From the NCBI GenBank assembly GCA_002438845.1, contig DJRG01000004.1, forward strand, positions 1 through 64,000: a DNA stretch of 64,000 nt. The letters run 5' to 3'. Made by a program: the position numbers and the translations under genes. The stretch's first letter is position 1; each line of letters opens with the position of its first letter. The DNA comes from Bacteroidales bacterium UBA6366 (GTDB lineage: Bacteria > Bacteroidota > Bacteroidia > Bacteroidales > UBA932). Below are positions 25,859 to 35,410 of this stretch, in pieces. The notes under the pieces were generated by a model. It searched no databases, was not told the origin of the DNA, and was given only the letters and a program-made list of their open reading frames with translations.

Positions 25859-28800
25859 ATGAATAAGATAATCAAAAGGATATTCATGCTCGCCGTCACG
25901 CTTTGCCTCGGGGTCATTCCTGCCCTGGCGCAAAACGCGAAGACAGGCCAGGCAGACAAGATACTCAACGGTATCGTAATCGGTTCCGACGGCGACACAC
26001 CTCTGGCCGGTGTCGTGATCCATTCCAAGGAAAACCCCAAGGAGGTCGCCACGACGGACGCACACGGAGAGTACAAGTTCTCCGTCTCCCCTACCACCCA
26101 GACCGTGGTCTTCGAGATGATGGGGTATGACACAAAGGAAATCAAGGTGGCCGACACCTACCTGTTCACTCTCGTGACCATGATCGTACAGGCGAACGCC
26201 CTCGAAGAGTCGGTAGTAGTCGGATTCGGTACGCAGAAGAAAGAATCCCTCGTGGGAGCAGTCCAGGCGGTGAAACCAGCGGACCTTGCGACATCTTCCT
26301 CGAACCTCACGACTTCGTTCGCCGGTAATATTCCGGGACTCATCGCCCGCCAGACTTCCGGTGAACCGGGAGCCGACGGCGCGGCCTTCTATATTCGAGG
26401 AATATCCACTTTCGGAGCCAACTCAAGCGCGCTGATCGTTCTGGACGGTGTTGAGATCACATCATCGATGCTCAACAACATCCCGACCGAGGCCATCGAG
26501 TCGATGTCCGTCCTTAAGGATGCGACCGCCACCGCCCTTTACGGTTCCAGAGGAGCCAACGGTGTGCTCATCGTGACCACCAAGGAAGGAAGAAATTCCG
26601 AGAAGATCGCCATCAGCGCTTCATTCGACAACACGGTTTCCATGCCGACAATGGTTCAGGATGTCGTCGATGGTGTGCAGTACATGGAACTCTACAACGA
26701 GGCCCTATACAATGTGGCCCGCCAGTCAGGCGCCGCATACGTGCCGTTCTACTCCAGCGAGAAGATCGAAGGCACCAGGAACCATCTTGATCCTTACGTC
26801 TACCCGAACAACGACTGGTACGGAATGCTGTTCAAGGACTTCGCGATGAACCAAAGGTTCAACGTCTCGCTGAGAGGCGGCGGAAAGAAGGTCAACTACT
26901 TCCTCAACGCCTCCATCTACAACGAGAATGGTATCATCAAAGAGCCTAAGGACGCCCTGCTTGATGTCAACCTCAACAACAAGAAGTACATGTTCCAGAG
27001 CAACGTCACCGCCCAGGCCACAAAGACGACCAAGGTTTCGATGAAACTGAACATGCAGCTTCAGTACCAGGACAGCCCTTACGAGTCCACTTCCAACCTC
27101 TTCTACTACACGATGCGCGCGAACCCAGTGCGCTTCCCGGCCGTTCTTCCGGCCCAGGACGGAGACACGTTCGTAAGGTACGGCAACAACGACACCTGGG
27201 ACACCGGTTCCAACGACCTCAACCCTTACGCTTTGCTCAGCCGCGGCTACAAGGAGCAATACCGGTCATGGATGACCGCGTCCCTCAACGTTGACCAGAA
27301 CCTGAATTTCATCACCAAGGGACTCTCGGCAAAGGCTTTGGTCTCTTTCTACAACTATTCCTACGCCGCGACGAACCGCTACCATACTCCGGCATATTAC
27401 AAGATCAATCCGGACAGCGTCACGCTCAACGAGGACGGAACTTATTCATGGACAGCCAGCTCCATCGGAGCCGAGGGAACAACCTACCTTGAGAGTTCTG
27501 TCTCAGCCAGTGGCTACCACGAGTGGTCTCTGCAGGGCCAGATCAACTATGCAAGGAAGTTCGGGAAGCACGATGTCAGCGCCGATCTCGTTTACCACAT
27601 GAAAGAGAAGGTGAACAACGCCACCGGATCCTCCGAGGAAAAACTTCTTCCGTTCAGGGAGCAGGGTCTCGCCGGCCGTGTCACCTACAACTACGCCAAG
27701 CGTTATTTCCTTGAGGGTAACTTCGGCTACAACGGTTCCGAGAACTTCATCGCGGGCAAGCGTTTCGGTTTCTTCCCGTCAGCGGCCATCGGATGGAACA
27801 TCTCCAACGAGAAGTTCTTCACGCCTCTGAAGGGCACGGTGACGAACCTGAAGTTCCGCGCCTCCTACGGTCTCGTAGGTAACGACTCCCTCGGTGACGA
27901 CCATCGCTTCCCGTACATCACGGAGGTCGACATGGGAGAAAGGGCCTACGTCTTCGGTTCCAACTTCGCCAAGGTCGGAGCCGGATTCATCTCCAACTAC
28001 GGTAATGCGGACGCCACTTGGGAAATCGCCAGGAAACTCAATGTCGGAATCGACATCGAGCTCTTCAAAGACCTGAAGCTGTCAGCCGACTGGTTCCACG
28101 AGTACCGCACGAACATATTCATGCAGCGCAAGTCATTTGCGTCGAACGGCGGCGTGGGCGGATCGCTTCCGTGGGCGAACCTCGGAGAGACCTCCAATTC
28201 AGGAGTGGATTTCTCGATCAACTACAACAAGGTGGTGAACAGCGACTTCCAGTACTCACTGCGCGGAACGTTCACTTATGCCCACTCCGAAGTGAAGGCC
28301 ATGGACGAGCCTGACTACTCAAAGAATCCGCACCTCTCGAAGATCGGGAAGCCTATCAACTCCAACAAGGTGCTCATCGCCGAAGGGCTCTTCACCTCGC
28401 AGGAGGAGATCGACAACAGTCCGAGACAGGATTTCGGAGCATATGGTGTCGGTGACGTGAAATACAAGGACGTGAACGGCGATGGTGTCGTGAACTCCAA
28501 CGACTTCGTGTGGAGCGACAAGCCTTACTTCCCTGAGGTTCAGTTCGGATTCGGAGGTTCGGTCAAATACAAGAAATGGGACGCTTCCATCATGTTCCAG
28601 GGCAGCTCAAGGTACGACATCACAACGTACAACAACCATCCGTTCTGCGACAATCAGCATTTCGGCTACGGCATCGTCAAGTACATCGCCGACGACCACT
28701 GGTCTTGGGACAACAATAACAAGGACGCCAAGTACCCAAGGCTCACGACGGTTCCATCAGACAACAACACCCAGGCATCCACGCTGTACATGCACGACGC

Positions 28801-28987
28801 CTCATTCGTCCGTCTGAAGAACGCCGAAATCGGATTCACCTACAAGTTCGTGCGTTTCTACCTCCAGGGCAACAACCTGTTCTACATTTCCAAGTTCAAG
28901 TACTGGGATCCGGAGAAAGGCCGCGGCAACGGTCTGTCATACCCGCTCCAGCGCACCGTGAAGGCAGGTTTCCAGTTCAATTTCTAA
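25859..28987 (+). CDS. SusC/RagA-family TonB-dependent outer-membrane transporter (operon 2)
   Basis: A 1042-residue protein with a signal peptide ending ALAQ, a carboxypeptidase-regulatory-like domain (about 35-115, NGIVIGSDGDTPLAGVVIH), the SusC plug signature VVVGFGTQKKESLVGAV near residue 120, the plug motif YIRGISTFGANSSAL near 177, and a beta-barrel ending QFNF. It pairs with the SusD gene 6 bases downstream. Within the YIRGIS motif the DNA uses rare codons (cga, ata) that create back-to-back ATATTC and GAATAT hexamers. Confidence 0.95.
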   Translation: MNKIIKRIFMLAVTLCLGVIPALAQNAKTGQADKILNGIVIGSDGDTPLAGVVIHSKENPKEVATTDAHGEYKFSVSPTTQTVVFEMMGYDTKEIKVADTYLFTLVTMIVQANALEESVVVGFGTQKKESLVGAVQAVKPADLATSSSNLTTSFAGNIPGLIARQTSGEPGADGAAFYIRGISTFGANSSALIVLDGVEITSSMLNNIPTEAIESMSVLKDATATALYGSRGANGVLIVTTKEGRNSEKIAISASFDNTVSMPTMVQDVVDGVQYMELYNEALYNVARQSGAAYVPFYSSEKIEGTRNHLDPYVYPNNDWYGMLFKDFAMNQRFNVSLRGGGKKVNYFLNASIYNENGIIKEPKDALLDVNLNNKKYMFQSNVTAQATKTTKVSMKLNMQLQYQDSPYESTSNLFYYTMRANPVRFPAVLPAQDGDTFVRYGNNDTWDTGSNDLNPYALLSRGYKEQYRSWMTASLNVDQNLNFITKGLSAKALVSFYNYSYAATNRYHTPAYYKINPDSVTLNEDGTYSWTASSIGAEGTTYLESSVSASGYHEWSLQGQINYARKFGKHDVSADLVYHMKEKVNNATGSSEEKLLPFREQGLAGRVTYNYAKRYFLEGNFGYNGSENFIAGKRFGFFPSAAIGWNISNEKFFTPLKGTVTNLKFRASYGLVGNDSLGDDHRFPYITEVDMGERAYVFGSNFAKVGAGFISNYGNADATWEIARKLNVGIDIELFKDLKLSADWFHEYRTNIFMQRKSFASNGGVGGSLPWANLGETSNSGVDFSINYNKVVNSDFQYSLRGTFTYAHSEVKAMDEPDYSKNPHLSKIGKPINSNKVLIAEGLFTSQEEIDNSPRQDFGAYGVGDVKYKDVNGDGVVNSNDFVWSDKPYFPEVQFGFGGSVKYKKWDASIMFQGSSRYDITTYNNHPFCDNQHFGYGIVKYIADDHWSWDNNNKDAKYPRLTTVPSDNNTQASTLYMHDASFVRLKNAEIGFTYKFVRFYLQGNNLFYISKFKYWDPEKGRGNGLSYPLQRTVKAGFQFNF

Positions 28988-28993
28988 TCATTT

Positions 28994-30898
28994 ATGAATA
29001 TGAAGAAGATTTTTATCATACTCTCCTGTGTCTTGGGAATGGCGACCTCATGCGACTTCCTCGATGTCATTCCAAGCGGCAAGGCCACAGAGGACGACCT
29101 TTTCAAGACCCACGTGCAGGCCGACAACTTCGCCGCCTCGCTCTACTACTATATGCCTAACAGATGGTACTTCCAGTCCTCGCTTGAGATGTGCGGAGGT
29201 GGCGACATGGTGTCAAGTTTCTATGGCTCAGTGTACTACTTCAAATGGAAGTCCCTTGTTTTCAACAATCAGGAGACTCCGTCCAACACCTACGTGGCGA
29301 TGTGGTCCACAACCTGCAAAAAGGCTTCAGGAGCCGTGTCCTACAACGTGTGGGGCGGAATCCGCAACGCATACCTCCTTCTTGAGAACATCGACAAGGT
29401 GCCGGATGCGAGCCAGGAAGAAAGGAACCGTTGGAGGGGCGAGGCCTACTGGAACATAGCCTACATGCACCAGACCCTTCTTGAATATTACGGCCCGATC
29501 GTCATCGTGGACCATCTCATCGGTCTTCAGGAAGACATCAACTACGCCCGCAAGCCTTATCTGGAGTGTGTGAAGTTCATCTCCGACATGTACGACAAGG
29601 CCGCCGAGTATCTCCCGGCGTCATATTCATCAAACTTCCTCGGCCGCGCGACGAAGACTACCGCCAAGGCCCTCAAGTCACGCCTCTGGCTTCAGGCGGC
29701 TTCCCCGATGGTCAACGGCAATGCTGAATGGTACTCAGACTTCAAGAACAACGACGGCACGCCGCTGATGCCTCTTGAATATGACAAGGAGCTCTGGAGT
29801 AAGGCCATGGACGCAGCCAGAGAGGCGATCCAGCAGGGTGAGGCTGACGGATTCCGGCTCTACGCTCCGAGCAAGGAGACCGACACCTTCGAGAAAGGCT
29901 ACGAGAACTACAGGGCAGCGTTCCTCGGCGGTGACGCCAACGCTTTCTACAATGAGTACGAGCACCTCTTCTGCTATGCGGCCCAGGGCAACATCTCCTA
30001 CAACATCAAGAATATGGCTCCGAGGACGGGCTACACTTCCTACAACCGTGAGGGATGGCGCGGATATTTCGTGCCTACGTTCGAGGCTGTGGAGTGCTTC
30101 CTCTCCAAGAACGGACTTCCGATGGATGTCGATCCTGAGACAAAGAATGCCATTCAGAATCCGACCCAATTGGTTGACGCTCCGGGCTATCCTGGTGAGA
30201 AGACCTCGATCCTCCACATAAACAGAGAGCCAAGATTCTACGCCTCCATCGGCTATGACCGCGGATCATACGATCTCAACGGCGAGACCTTCATGCTCAA
30301 GTGCCGTCGCGGCGAAGAGCAGCAGAACGACGGGAACACTGGCAATGAATATCAAGGCTGCACTGGTTACTATGTCAAGAAGTGGATCCACAAGTCCAAC
30401 AACTACGACAACACCTCAAAGAATTTCACCTATCACAAGTTCGCTTTCCCGTACATCCGTTTCGCGGAGCCTTATCTGGACTTTGTGGAGGCCTACGTCC
30501 AGTACTACGGCAAGATTGACGGAGAGGCCCTGACCTACATCAACAAGGTCAGAGAGCGCGCCGGACTTCCAAAGTTCGAGGATTCATGGGCCAAGGTCGG
30601 CGGTCTTCCTACCGGAAAGACACTGCTTGACGCAGTCCTCAGGGAACGTCTCAGCGAGTTCGCGTTCGAAGGCAGGTGGTTCTACGACCTGAGGAGATAC
30701 AAAGTCGTTCAGAACATTCTCCAGAACAAGCCACGTTCATGGAACATCGCCGGCAAGACGGCCGAGGATTACTACAAGATCACCGAGGCCTACGAGACGG
30801 ACTCCAGAACGTTCACCGCTCCGAAGAACTACTGGCTGGCCATTCCGCAGGAACAGCTCACGATCAACGGCAATCTCGTCCAGAACCCTGGATATTAA
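28994..30898 (+). CDS. SusD/RagB-family outer-membrane lipoprotein (operon 2)
   Basis: A 634-residue lipoprotein with lipobox ATSC (Cys20) followed by DFLDVIPSGKATEDDLF, the typical SusD start. The C-terminal half contains YINKVRERAGLPKF and VLRERLSEFAFEGRWFYD, standard SusD/RagB motifs. It should cap the SusC transporter and bind substrate at the surface. The start may be 28994 or the ATG two codons later. A hairpin follows the gene before the GDPD gene. Confidence 0.94.
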   Translation: MNMKKIFIILSCVLGMATSCDFLDVIPSGKATEDDLFKTHVQADNFAASLYYYMPNRWYFQSSLEMCGGGDMVSSFYGSVYYFKWKSLVFNNQETPSNTYVAMWSTTCKKASGAVSYNVWGGIRNAYLLLENIDKVPDASQEERNRWRGEAYWNIAYMHQTLLEYYGPIVIVDHLIGLQEDINYARKPYLECVKFISDMYDKAAEYLPASYSSNFLGRATKTTAKALKSRLWLQAASPMVNGNAEWYSDFKNNDGTPLMPLEYDKELWSKAMDAAREAIQQGEADGFRLYAPSKETDTFEKGYENYRAAFLGGDANAFYNEYEHLFCYAAQGNISYNIKNMAPRTGYTSYNREGWRGYFVPTFEAVECFLSKNGLPMDVDPETKNAIQNPTQLVDAPGYPGEKTSILHINREPRFYASIGYDRGSYDLNGETFMLKCRRGEEQQNDGNTGNEYQGCTGYYVKKWIHKSNNYDNTSKNFTYHKFAFPYIRFAEPYLDFVEAYVQYYGKIDGEALTYINKVRERAGLPKFEDSWAKVGGLPTGKTLLDAVLRERLSEFAFEGRWFYDLRRYKVVQNILQNKPRSWNIAGKTAEDYYKITEAYETDSRTFTAPKNYWLAIPQEQLTINGNLVQNPGY

Positions 30899-30916
30899 CA
30901 GATTCGATTTCGAGGG

Positions 30917-30947
30917 AGAGCAGGAGGGCGGTTGCCTTTCCTGCTCT
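30917..30947 (+). terminator. Hairpin after SusD of operon 2
   Basis: AGAGCAGGA (30917-30925) pairs perfectly with TCCTGCTCT (30939-30947). Only a weak T-run follows, so it may be a partial terminator or an mRNA-stabilising stem that lowers expression of the GDPD gene. A weak -7-like CAACTTTG at about 30984-30991 may give that gene its own promoter. Confidence 0.5.
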
Positions 30948-31059
30948 TCATTAATAATCATGGCCATAAACAGAACGGAAAGACAACTTTGTAATTATTG
31001 ATTATCAACTTATTTCCGACGCTTTTCAAACACGGTCACTTATACTCAAACATATTCCA

Positions 31060-33237
31060 ATGAAAGATTTTATCGGAAAATTCTGCGTCTGTGTCTTTGC
31101 CGCCATTGGTCTGGCGACAGCTTGCACCAAGTCTGAAAAAAACAAAGAAGAGGTGCAGTTTTCTGTCTACGATGAATCCGGCGAGACTCCGGGATCGGTT
31201 GACTTCGAGGCGAAAGGGAAGAATGAATATCCACTGCGCGTGATGTCCAACGCCCCATGGAGTCTTGAGGTCAAGGGAGCGGACTGGATCACGGCCAGCC
31301 CTCTTTCCGGAGAGGAAGGCGCGAGGCAGATAAAGGTCAGCATCGCGAAGAACGAGACCCTTGAGGCGAGGTCGGGAGGCCTTGTGTTCACATGCCGGAC
31401 GAAATCCGTTTCCATCACCATCAACCAGAAGAAAGGCTCCAACGACGGAGAGATCATCGTCCCTCCGACACCTCCAAACGTGCCTGAGGCCGACCTGCTG
31501 GATCTGATATTCAAGAATGACGGGACAGCGATCGACAATTCCGATTCCAAGATGCCGGTGACAACGGTTCCCGGATCATCGGCAGTGAATTATTTCAACG
31601 AAGCATATTCCAGATACGCCGCGCATTTCAGCCACACGCTCGGCGACGCAATAAGCTCCGGATACTACAAGATCGACTACACCAAGGATCAGAAATTCAG
31701 GAACGCGCTTGCGGACGGGCACTCCATGGAGATTGTGTTCAGGATGGACGCTCCGGCCAACGGACTGGAGATCAAGCCATTCAGTTCGATGCAGAGCGGC
31801 GGGACCGGCTTCCTGATCACAGACAAAAGCAGAGGCAGGGACATCACCTTCCTGCCTAACGTCAGTTCGAACGGAAAATCCAGCTGGAAATGGACACATT
31901 CGAACATTACTCCGGAAGTCGGCCGCTACTATCATGTTGTCGGAGTCTGGAGCAAGCAGGCCGGGAAATCCTACATCTATGTCAACGGAGAACTGAAAGG
32001 TGAGACCGAAGCGGCAGGAAACCTGAACTTTCCTACCGAGGGCAGCACTTGGTTCTGTGTCGGCGGCGACCCTAACGGAGCGTCCGGAGCGCACAGCGGA
32101 TTCAACGGAGATGTGGTCGTGGCGAGAATATACGGCAATATCCTCAGCGCCAAGGATGTGGCCGAACTTTACAAGGTGGTCAAAAACGACATGAAGCCGG
32201 AAGTCATCTCGATAAGCGACTTGACATTGCTTCCGAACGCCAATGTCAAGCCAGGATGCTGGTTCCACGTGTACGCCAAGGGTTTCAAAAGCGGAGACCG
32301 CGTCAAGCTGGAATCGATGAGCAGTGAGGCTCTGTCGTACTCATGTACCACGACATACGGGGAAGGCTTCCTGAAGATTCGTATTCCGGATGACTTCAGA
32401 GCCGGAAAATACCGCCTTGTACTCGGCAGAGGAGAAACGCAGTACCCTTTGGGCTCATCTGAGTTCAATTTTGTAAGCGATCTTAAGAACTTTTACAACA
32501 CAAAGATTGTGGCGCACCGAGGGTATCATCATGGCAACGCCGCTGAAAACTCGGTGGCGTCTTTGGCCGAAGCCCAGAAACTCGGGGTGTATGGATCCGA
32601 GTTTGACATCTATGTCACCACAGACGGGGTGCCTGTGATATACCACAACTCCACATTCAAAGGCAACGAGGTTCCCGAGGACGCAAAATATAAAGGTTGG
32701 AGACTCGACTCGAGAAGTTACGATGAGATCAAGGACTACAAACTCGCCAACGGCGAGCCGCTTCCTACGCTTGACGACTATCTGAACCAGGCAAAGCTTT
32801 ACCCGAACGTGAAGCTGATCATAGAGATAAAGAATCACAACACCACAGGGAAGACAATGGCTGCGGCTAAAGCCTGCGTGGATGCCGTAAAGGCCAAAGG
32901 CCTGCAGAATCAGGTTGAATACATAGCCTTCAGTTACGAGGCCTGCAAGAGACTCGTGAAACTCGCACCGGAAGCGACCGTCCAGTATCTCAACGGCGAC
33001 AAGGCCCCGTCGGCTGTCATGGCCGACGGCATAAAGGGCATCGACTACTCCTACAGCAAGCTTACGGACGCTTGGATCAAGGAGGCGAACGGGATAGGGA
33101 TGACTGTCAATGTCTGGACGGTCAACAACGTCAGCGACATGCTCAACTTCATCTCGAAAGGTGTCACCCTCATCACCACAGACAAGCCTGTGGAGGCCAT
33201 GGAACTTCTCTCAAAACCATTCGTCACCGAGGAATAA
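31060..33237 (+). CDS. BACON-LamG-GDPD lipoprotein, predicted glycerophosphodiester phosphodiesterase
   Basis: A 725-residue lipoprotein with lipobox LATAC (Cys22). In order: a BACON domain (about 38-127, WITASPLSGEEGARQI, closing SITINQKKG); a LamG-like domain (about 150-370, YHVVGVWSKQAGKSYIYVNG, VVVARIYGNILSAKDV); an Ig/IPT-like linker (375-470); and a glycerophosphodiester phosphodiesterase domain (480-720). The GDPD catalytic elements are present: VAHRGYHHGNAAENS (His486), SEFDIY (Glu514, Asp516), IYHNS (His529) and IEIKNHN. GDPDs split glycerophosphodiesters into glycerol-3-phosphate and an alcohol. The gene ends operon 2 before a strong terminator. Joining carbohydrate-binding modules to GDPD beside a SusCD pair suggests a surface enzyme for glycerophospho-linked glycans. 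Confidence 0.85.
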   Translation: MKDFIGKFCVCVFAAIGLATACTKSEKNKEEVQFSVYDESGETPGSVDFEAKGKNEYPLRVMSNAPWSLEVKGADWITASPLSGEEGARQIKVSIAKNETLEARSGGLVFTCRTKSVSITINQKKGSNDGEIIVPPTPPNVPEADLLDLIFKNDGTAIDNSDSKMPVTTVPGSSAVNYFNEAYSRYAAHFSHTLGDAISSGYYKIDYTKDQKFRNALADGHSMEIVFRMDAPANGLEIKPFSSMQSGGTGFLITDKSRGRDITFLPNVSSNGKSSWKWTHSNITPEVGRYYHVVGVWSKQAGKSYIYVNGELKGETEAAGNLNFPTEGSTWFCVGGDPNGASGAHSGFNGDVVVARIYGNILSAKDVAELYKVVKNDMKPEVISISDLTLLPNANVKPGCWFHVYAKGFKSGDRVKLESMSSEALSYSCTTTYGEGFLKIRIPDDFRAGKYRLVLGRGETQYPLGSSEFNFVSDLKNFYNTKIVAHRGYHHGNAAENSVASLAEAQKLGVYGSEFDIYVTTDGVPVIYHNSTFKGNEVPEDAKYKGWRLDSRSYDEIKDYKLANGEPLPTLDDYLNQAKLYPNVKLIIEIKNHNTTGKTMAAAKACVDAVKAKGLQNQVEYIAFSYEACKRLVKLAPEATVQYLNGDKAPSAVMADGIKGIDYSYSKLTDAWIKEANGIGMTVNVWTVNNVSDMLNFISKGVTLITTDKPVEAMELLSKPFVTEE

Positions 33238-33265
33238 CAGACGGAAACGCAATCAGAATCGCAGG

Positions 33266-33305
33266 GGCTCTTTCAGGTAAGAATATGCCTGAAAGAGCCT
33301 TATTT
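33266..33305 (+). terminator. Rho-independent terminator of operon 2
   Basis: GGCTCTTTCAGG (33266-33277) pairs perfectly with CCTGAAAGAGCC (33288-33299) around a 10-base loop and is followed by ttattt. The loop contains a GAATAT hexamer. Confidence 0.88.
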
Positions 33306-33327
33306 CATTGTCCTGGCCGTAGGCGAT

Positions 33328-33357
33328 TCGCCACAAATCCTGCGAAATCGCCACAAA
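33328..33357 (+). repeat. Direct repeat upstream of fabH, possible operator
   Basis: TCGCCACAAA occurs at 33328-33337 and again at 33348-33357, exactly 20 bases apart (two helical turns), about 45 bases upstream of the fabH -33 element. The spacing would suit a dimeric regulator binding one DNA face. The regulator is unknown. Confidence 0.5.
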
Positions 33358-33400
33358 ATCTCATCAGTCGCTACTCAAAAGGGCTATTCACCACTTTCTT

Positions 33401-33431
33401 TTTGGGCGGTTCGGGCATATTCATATTTTTG
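33401..33431 (+). promoter_or_regulatory. Promoter of the fab gene cluster
   Basis: TTTG at 33401-33404 and TATTTTTG at 33424-33431 with a 19-base spacer form the best match in the window to the Bacteroidota -33/-7 consensus. The predicted leader is about 25 bases. Confidence 0.75.
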
Positions 33432-33463
33432 TCCGAGAACACTTAAAATATTTCAGTGAATTT

Positions 33464-34411
33464 ATGAGAATCATCGGTACAGGAAGCGCGCTTCCAAAAA
33501 AGGTCGTGACCAACGACATGCTCGCGGGATTTCTGGACACCAGCGATGAGTGGATCTACCCACGGACAGGAATCAAGACAAGGCATGTGATAACAGACGA
33601 GAATCTGGAGGATCTCGGAACCGACGCCGTGCGGAAAGCTCTTGAGATGTCCGGGCTGAAGGTCGAAGACATAGATCTCTTCATTGTCTCCAACGTTGTC
33701 TCTGAATATATAACCCCAGGCATGAGCTGCATCATCGGAGAGAAGCTCGGACTCAAATGCCCCATGTTCGACATCAATTGCGCCTGCCCGGGATTTGTCT
33801 ATGCCTTGGACATGGCGGAGACATACTACAAGGCCGGCAAGATCAGGAATGCGATCGTGGCTTGCGTCGAGGAACCTACCAGAATGGCCAGTTGGAAAGA
33901 CAGAGGTACATGCGTCCTGTTCGGAGACGGGGCCGGAGCGGTCGTGCTGACCGAAGGTGACAACATCAAAGGCACAAAGCTGCACGCCGAGCCGTCAAAA
34001 GAAGAGATCTGGCAGACAAGGACTCTTGTGGACACCCCGTACATAACCAAGAAAGAGGAAAGTGTCCCGATGCAGATGAAGGGGCGCGAGGTATTCAAGT
34101 TTGCCGTAAAAGCATGCACGGAAGGTGTGCAAAGCCTTCTGGACGAGGTGGGAATAGACAAGAGTGATGTCGCCTATTTCATGATCCATCAGGCGAATCA
34201 GAGAATAATCGACTCCATCATCAGCTTCATGGAACAGCCGGCGGAGAAGTTCCCGGTCAACATCACAGACCACGGCAATTCATCATCGGCCTCCTGCCCA
34301 ATCCTTCTGGACGAGTGCAACAGGAAGGAAATGTTCAAAAAGGGAGATATTCTGGTCTTTAGTGCCTTTGGCGCCGGTTTGCTCTCGGGAGCGGCCGTAG
34401 TGGAATGGTAA
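33464..34411 (+). CDS. fabH: 3-oxoacyl-ACP synthase III (FabH)
   Basis: A 315-residue thiolase-fold enzyme that condenses an acyl-CoA primer with malonyl-ACP to start fatty-acid synthesis. The catalytic triad is visible: Cys108 in INCACPGF, His242 in MIHQANQRI and Asn272 in DHGNSSSA. The N-terminal TGSALPKKVVTNDML is typical of FabH. The length is normal. It has the strongest promoter match in the window and heads a cluster with fabK, fabF and fabZ, though fabK has its own promoter box. Confidence 0.92.
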   Translation: MRIIGTGSALPKKVVTNDMLAGFLDTSDEWIYPRTGIKTRHVITDENLEDLGTDAVRKALEMSGLKVEDIDLFIVSNVVSEYITPGMSCIIGEKLGLKCPMFDINCACPGFVYALDMAETYYKAGKIRNAIVACVEEPTRMASWKDRGTCVLFGDGAGAVVLTEGDNIKGTKLHAEPSKEEIWQTRTLVDTPYITKKEESVPMQMKGREVFKFAVKACTEGVQSLLDEVGIDKSDVAYFMIHQANQRIIDSIISFMEQPAEKFPVNITDHGNSSSASCPILLDECNRKEMFKKGDILVFSAFGAGLLSGAAVVEW

Positions 34412-34427
34412 TCTGAACATTAATTAG

Positions 34428-34435
34428 TATATTTG
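34428..34435 (+). promoter_or_regulatory. Promoter -7 box of fabK
   Basis: TATATTTG matches TAnnTTTG exactly. Its end lies 7 bases before the fabK ATG, so the transcript would be nearly leaderless. Confidence 0.6.
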
Positions 34436-34442
34436 CAGCAAT

Positions 34443-35390
34443 ATGATAAATAGTATTATTTGTGACCTGCTCGGAATCGAGCGTCCTTTATTCCAAGGAG
34501 GAATGGCCTGGATCGCTGACGCGAAACTGGCCGCCGCTGTCTCAAACGCCGGCGGACTTGGCCTGATCTCCTCCATCAATTTCGGCACGGAAGCCGTCAG
34601 GGAGGAGATCCGCAAATGCAAGACCCTTACCGATAAGCCATTCGGTGTCAACATCATGCTTCAGGCTCCGAACGCCGGAGAGGTTGCGGAGATGATCATC
34701 GAGGAGGGTGTCAAGATCGTGACGACCGGAGCCGGTTCCCCTGCCGCTTACATGGAGAAATGGAAGTCAGCCGGAATCAAAGTGATTCCTGTTGTGGCAT
34801 CCGTCGCCTACGCCCTCAAGATGCAGGAGCTTGGAGCCACGGCCGTCGTGGCTGAAGGAGCGGAGTCCGGAGGACACATCGGGGATATTCACACAATGGC
34901 CCTTGTGCCGCAAGTGGTTGATGCCCTTGGCATACCGGTACTTGCCGCGGGCGGAATATTCGATGGCCGAGGTGTCGCCGCCGCTTTCATGCTGGGAGCA
35001 AAAGGGGTCCAGGTGGGGACGAGATTCCTTATTGCGGACGAATGTCATATTCACGAAAACTACAAGGCCAGATTGATCGCCGCATCCGATGTCAGCACGA
35101 TGGTGACCGGCAAGTCGCTTGGAGACGCTGTCCGTAGCCTCAAAACGCCATTTGCGAAGAAATTCTTCAAGATGGAATATGATCCTGCGGTTCCTAAGGA
35201 AGAGGTCCTGAAATTCGGAACCGGTTCGATGCGCAAGGCAGTCTTCGACGGAGATCTCGCCGGTGGAAGTTTCCTAGCGGGAGAGGTAGCCGGAATGATA
35301 AAGAAAAAGGAGACCGCCAAGGAGATTGTGGAAGACCTCATGGACGGAGCGGAGAAGCTGCTCGCAGGGGCTTCAAGGTTTATCAAATAG
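34443..35390 (+). CDS. fabK: FMN-dependent enoyl-ACP reductase II (FabK) or nitronate-monooxygenase-family enzyme
   Basis: A 315-residue TIM-barrel flavoprotein with the family start LLGIERPLFQGGMAWIAD, the glycine-rich SNAGGLGLISS, the VAEGAESGGHIGD motif (proposed catalytic/FMN loop) and the phosphate-binding VLAAGGIFDGRGVAAAFMLGA. FabK reduces the enoyl-ACP double bond, the last step of each elongation cycle. Nitronate monooxygenases share the fold, but location between fabH and fabF strongly favours FabK. The gene is followed by fabF after 20 bases. Confidence 0.88.
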   Translation: MINSIICDLLGIERPLFQGGMAWIADAKLAAAVSNAGGLGLISSINFGTEAVREEIRKCKTLTDKPFGVNIMLQAPNAGEVAEMIIEEGVKIVTTGAGSPAAYMEKWKSAGIKVIPVVASVAYALKMQELGATAVVAEGAESGGHIGDIHTMALVPQVVDALGIPVLAAGGIFDGRGVAAAFMLGAKGVQVGTRFLIADECHIHENYKARLIAASDVSTMVTGKSLGDAVRSLKTPFAKKFFKMEYDPAVPKEEVLKFGTGSMRKAVFDGDLAGGSFLAGEVAGMIKKKETAKEIVEDLMDGAEKLLAGASRFIK

Positions 35391-35410
35391 CAGAATATAA
35401 AGGATAAGAA

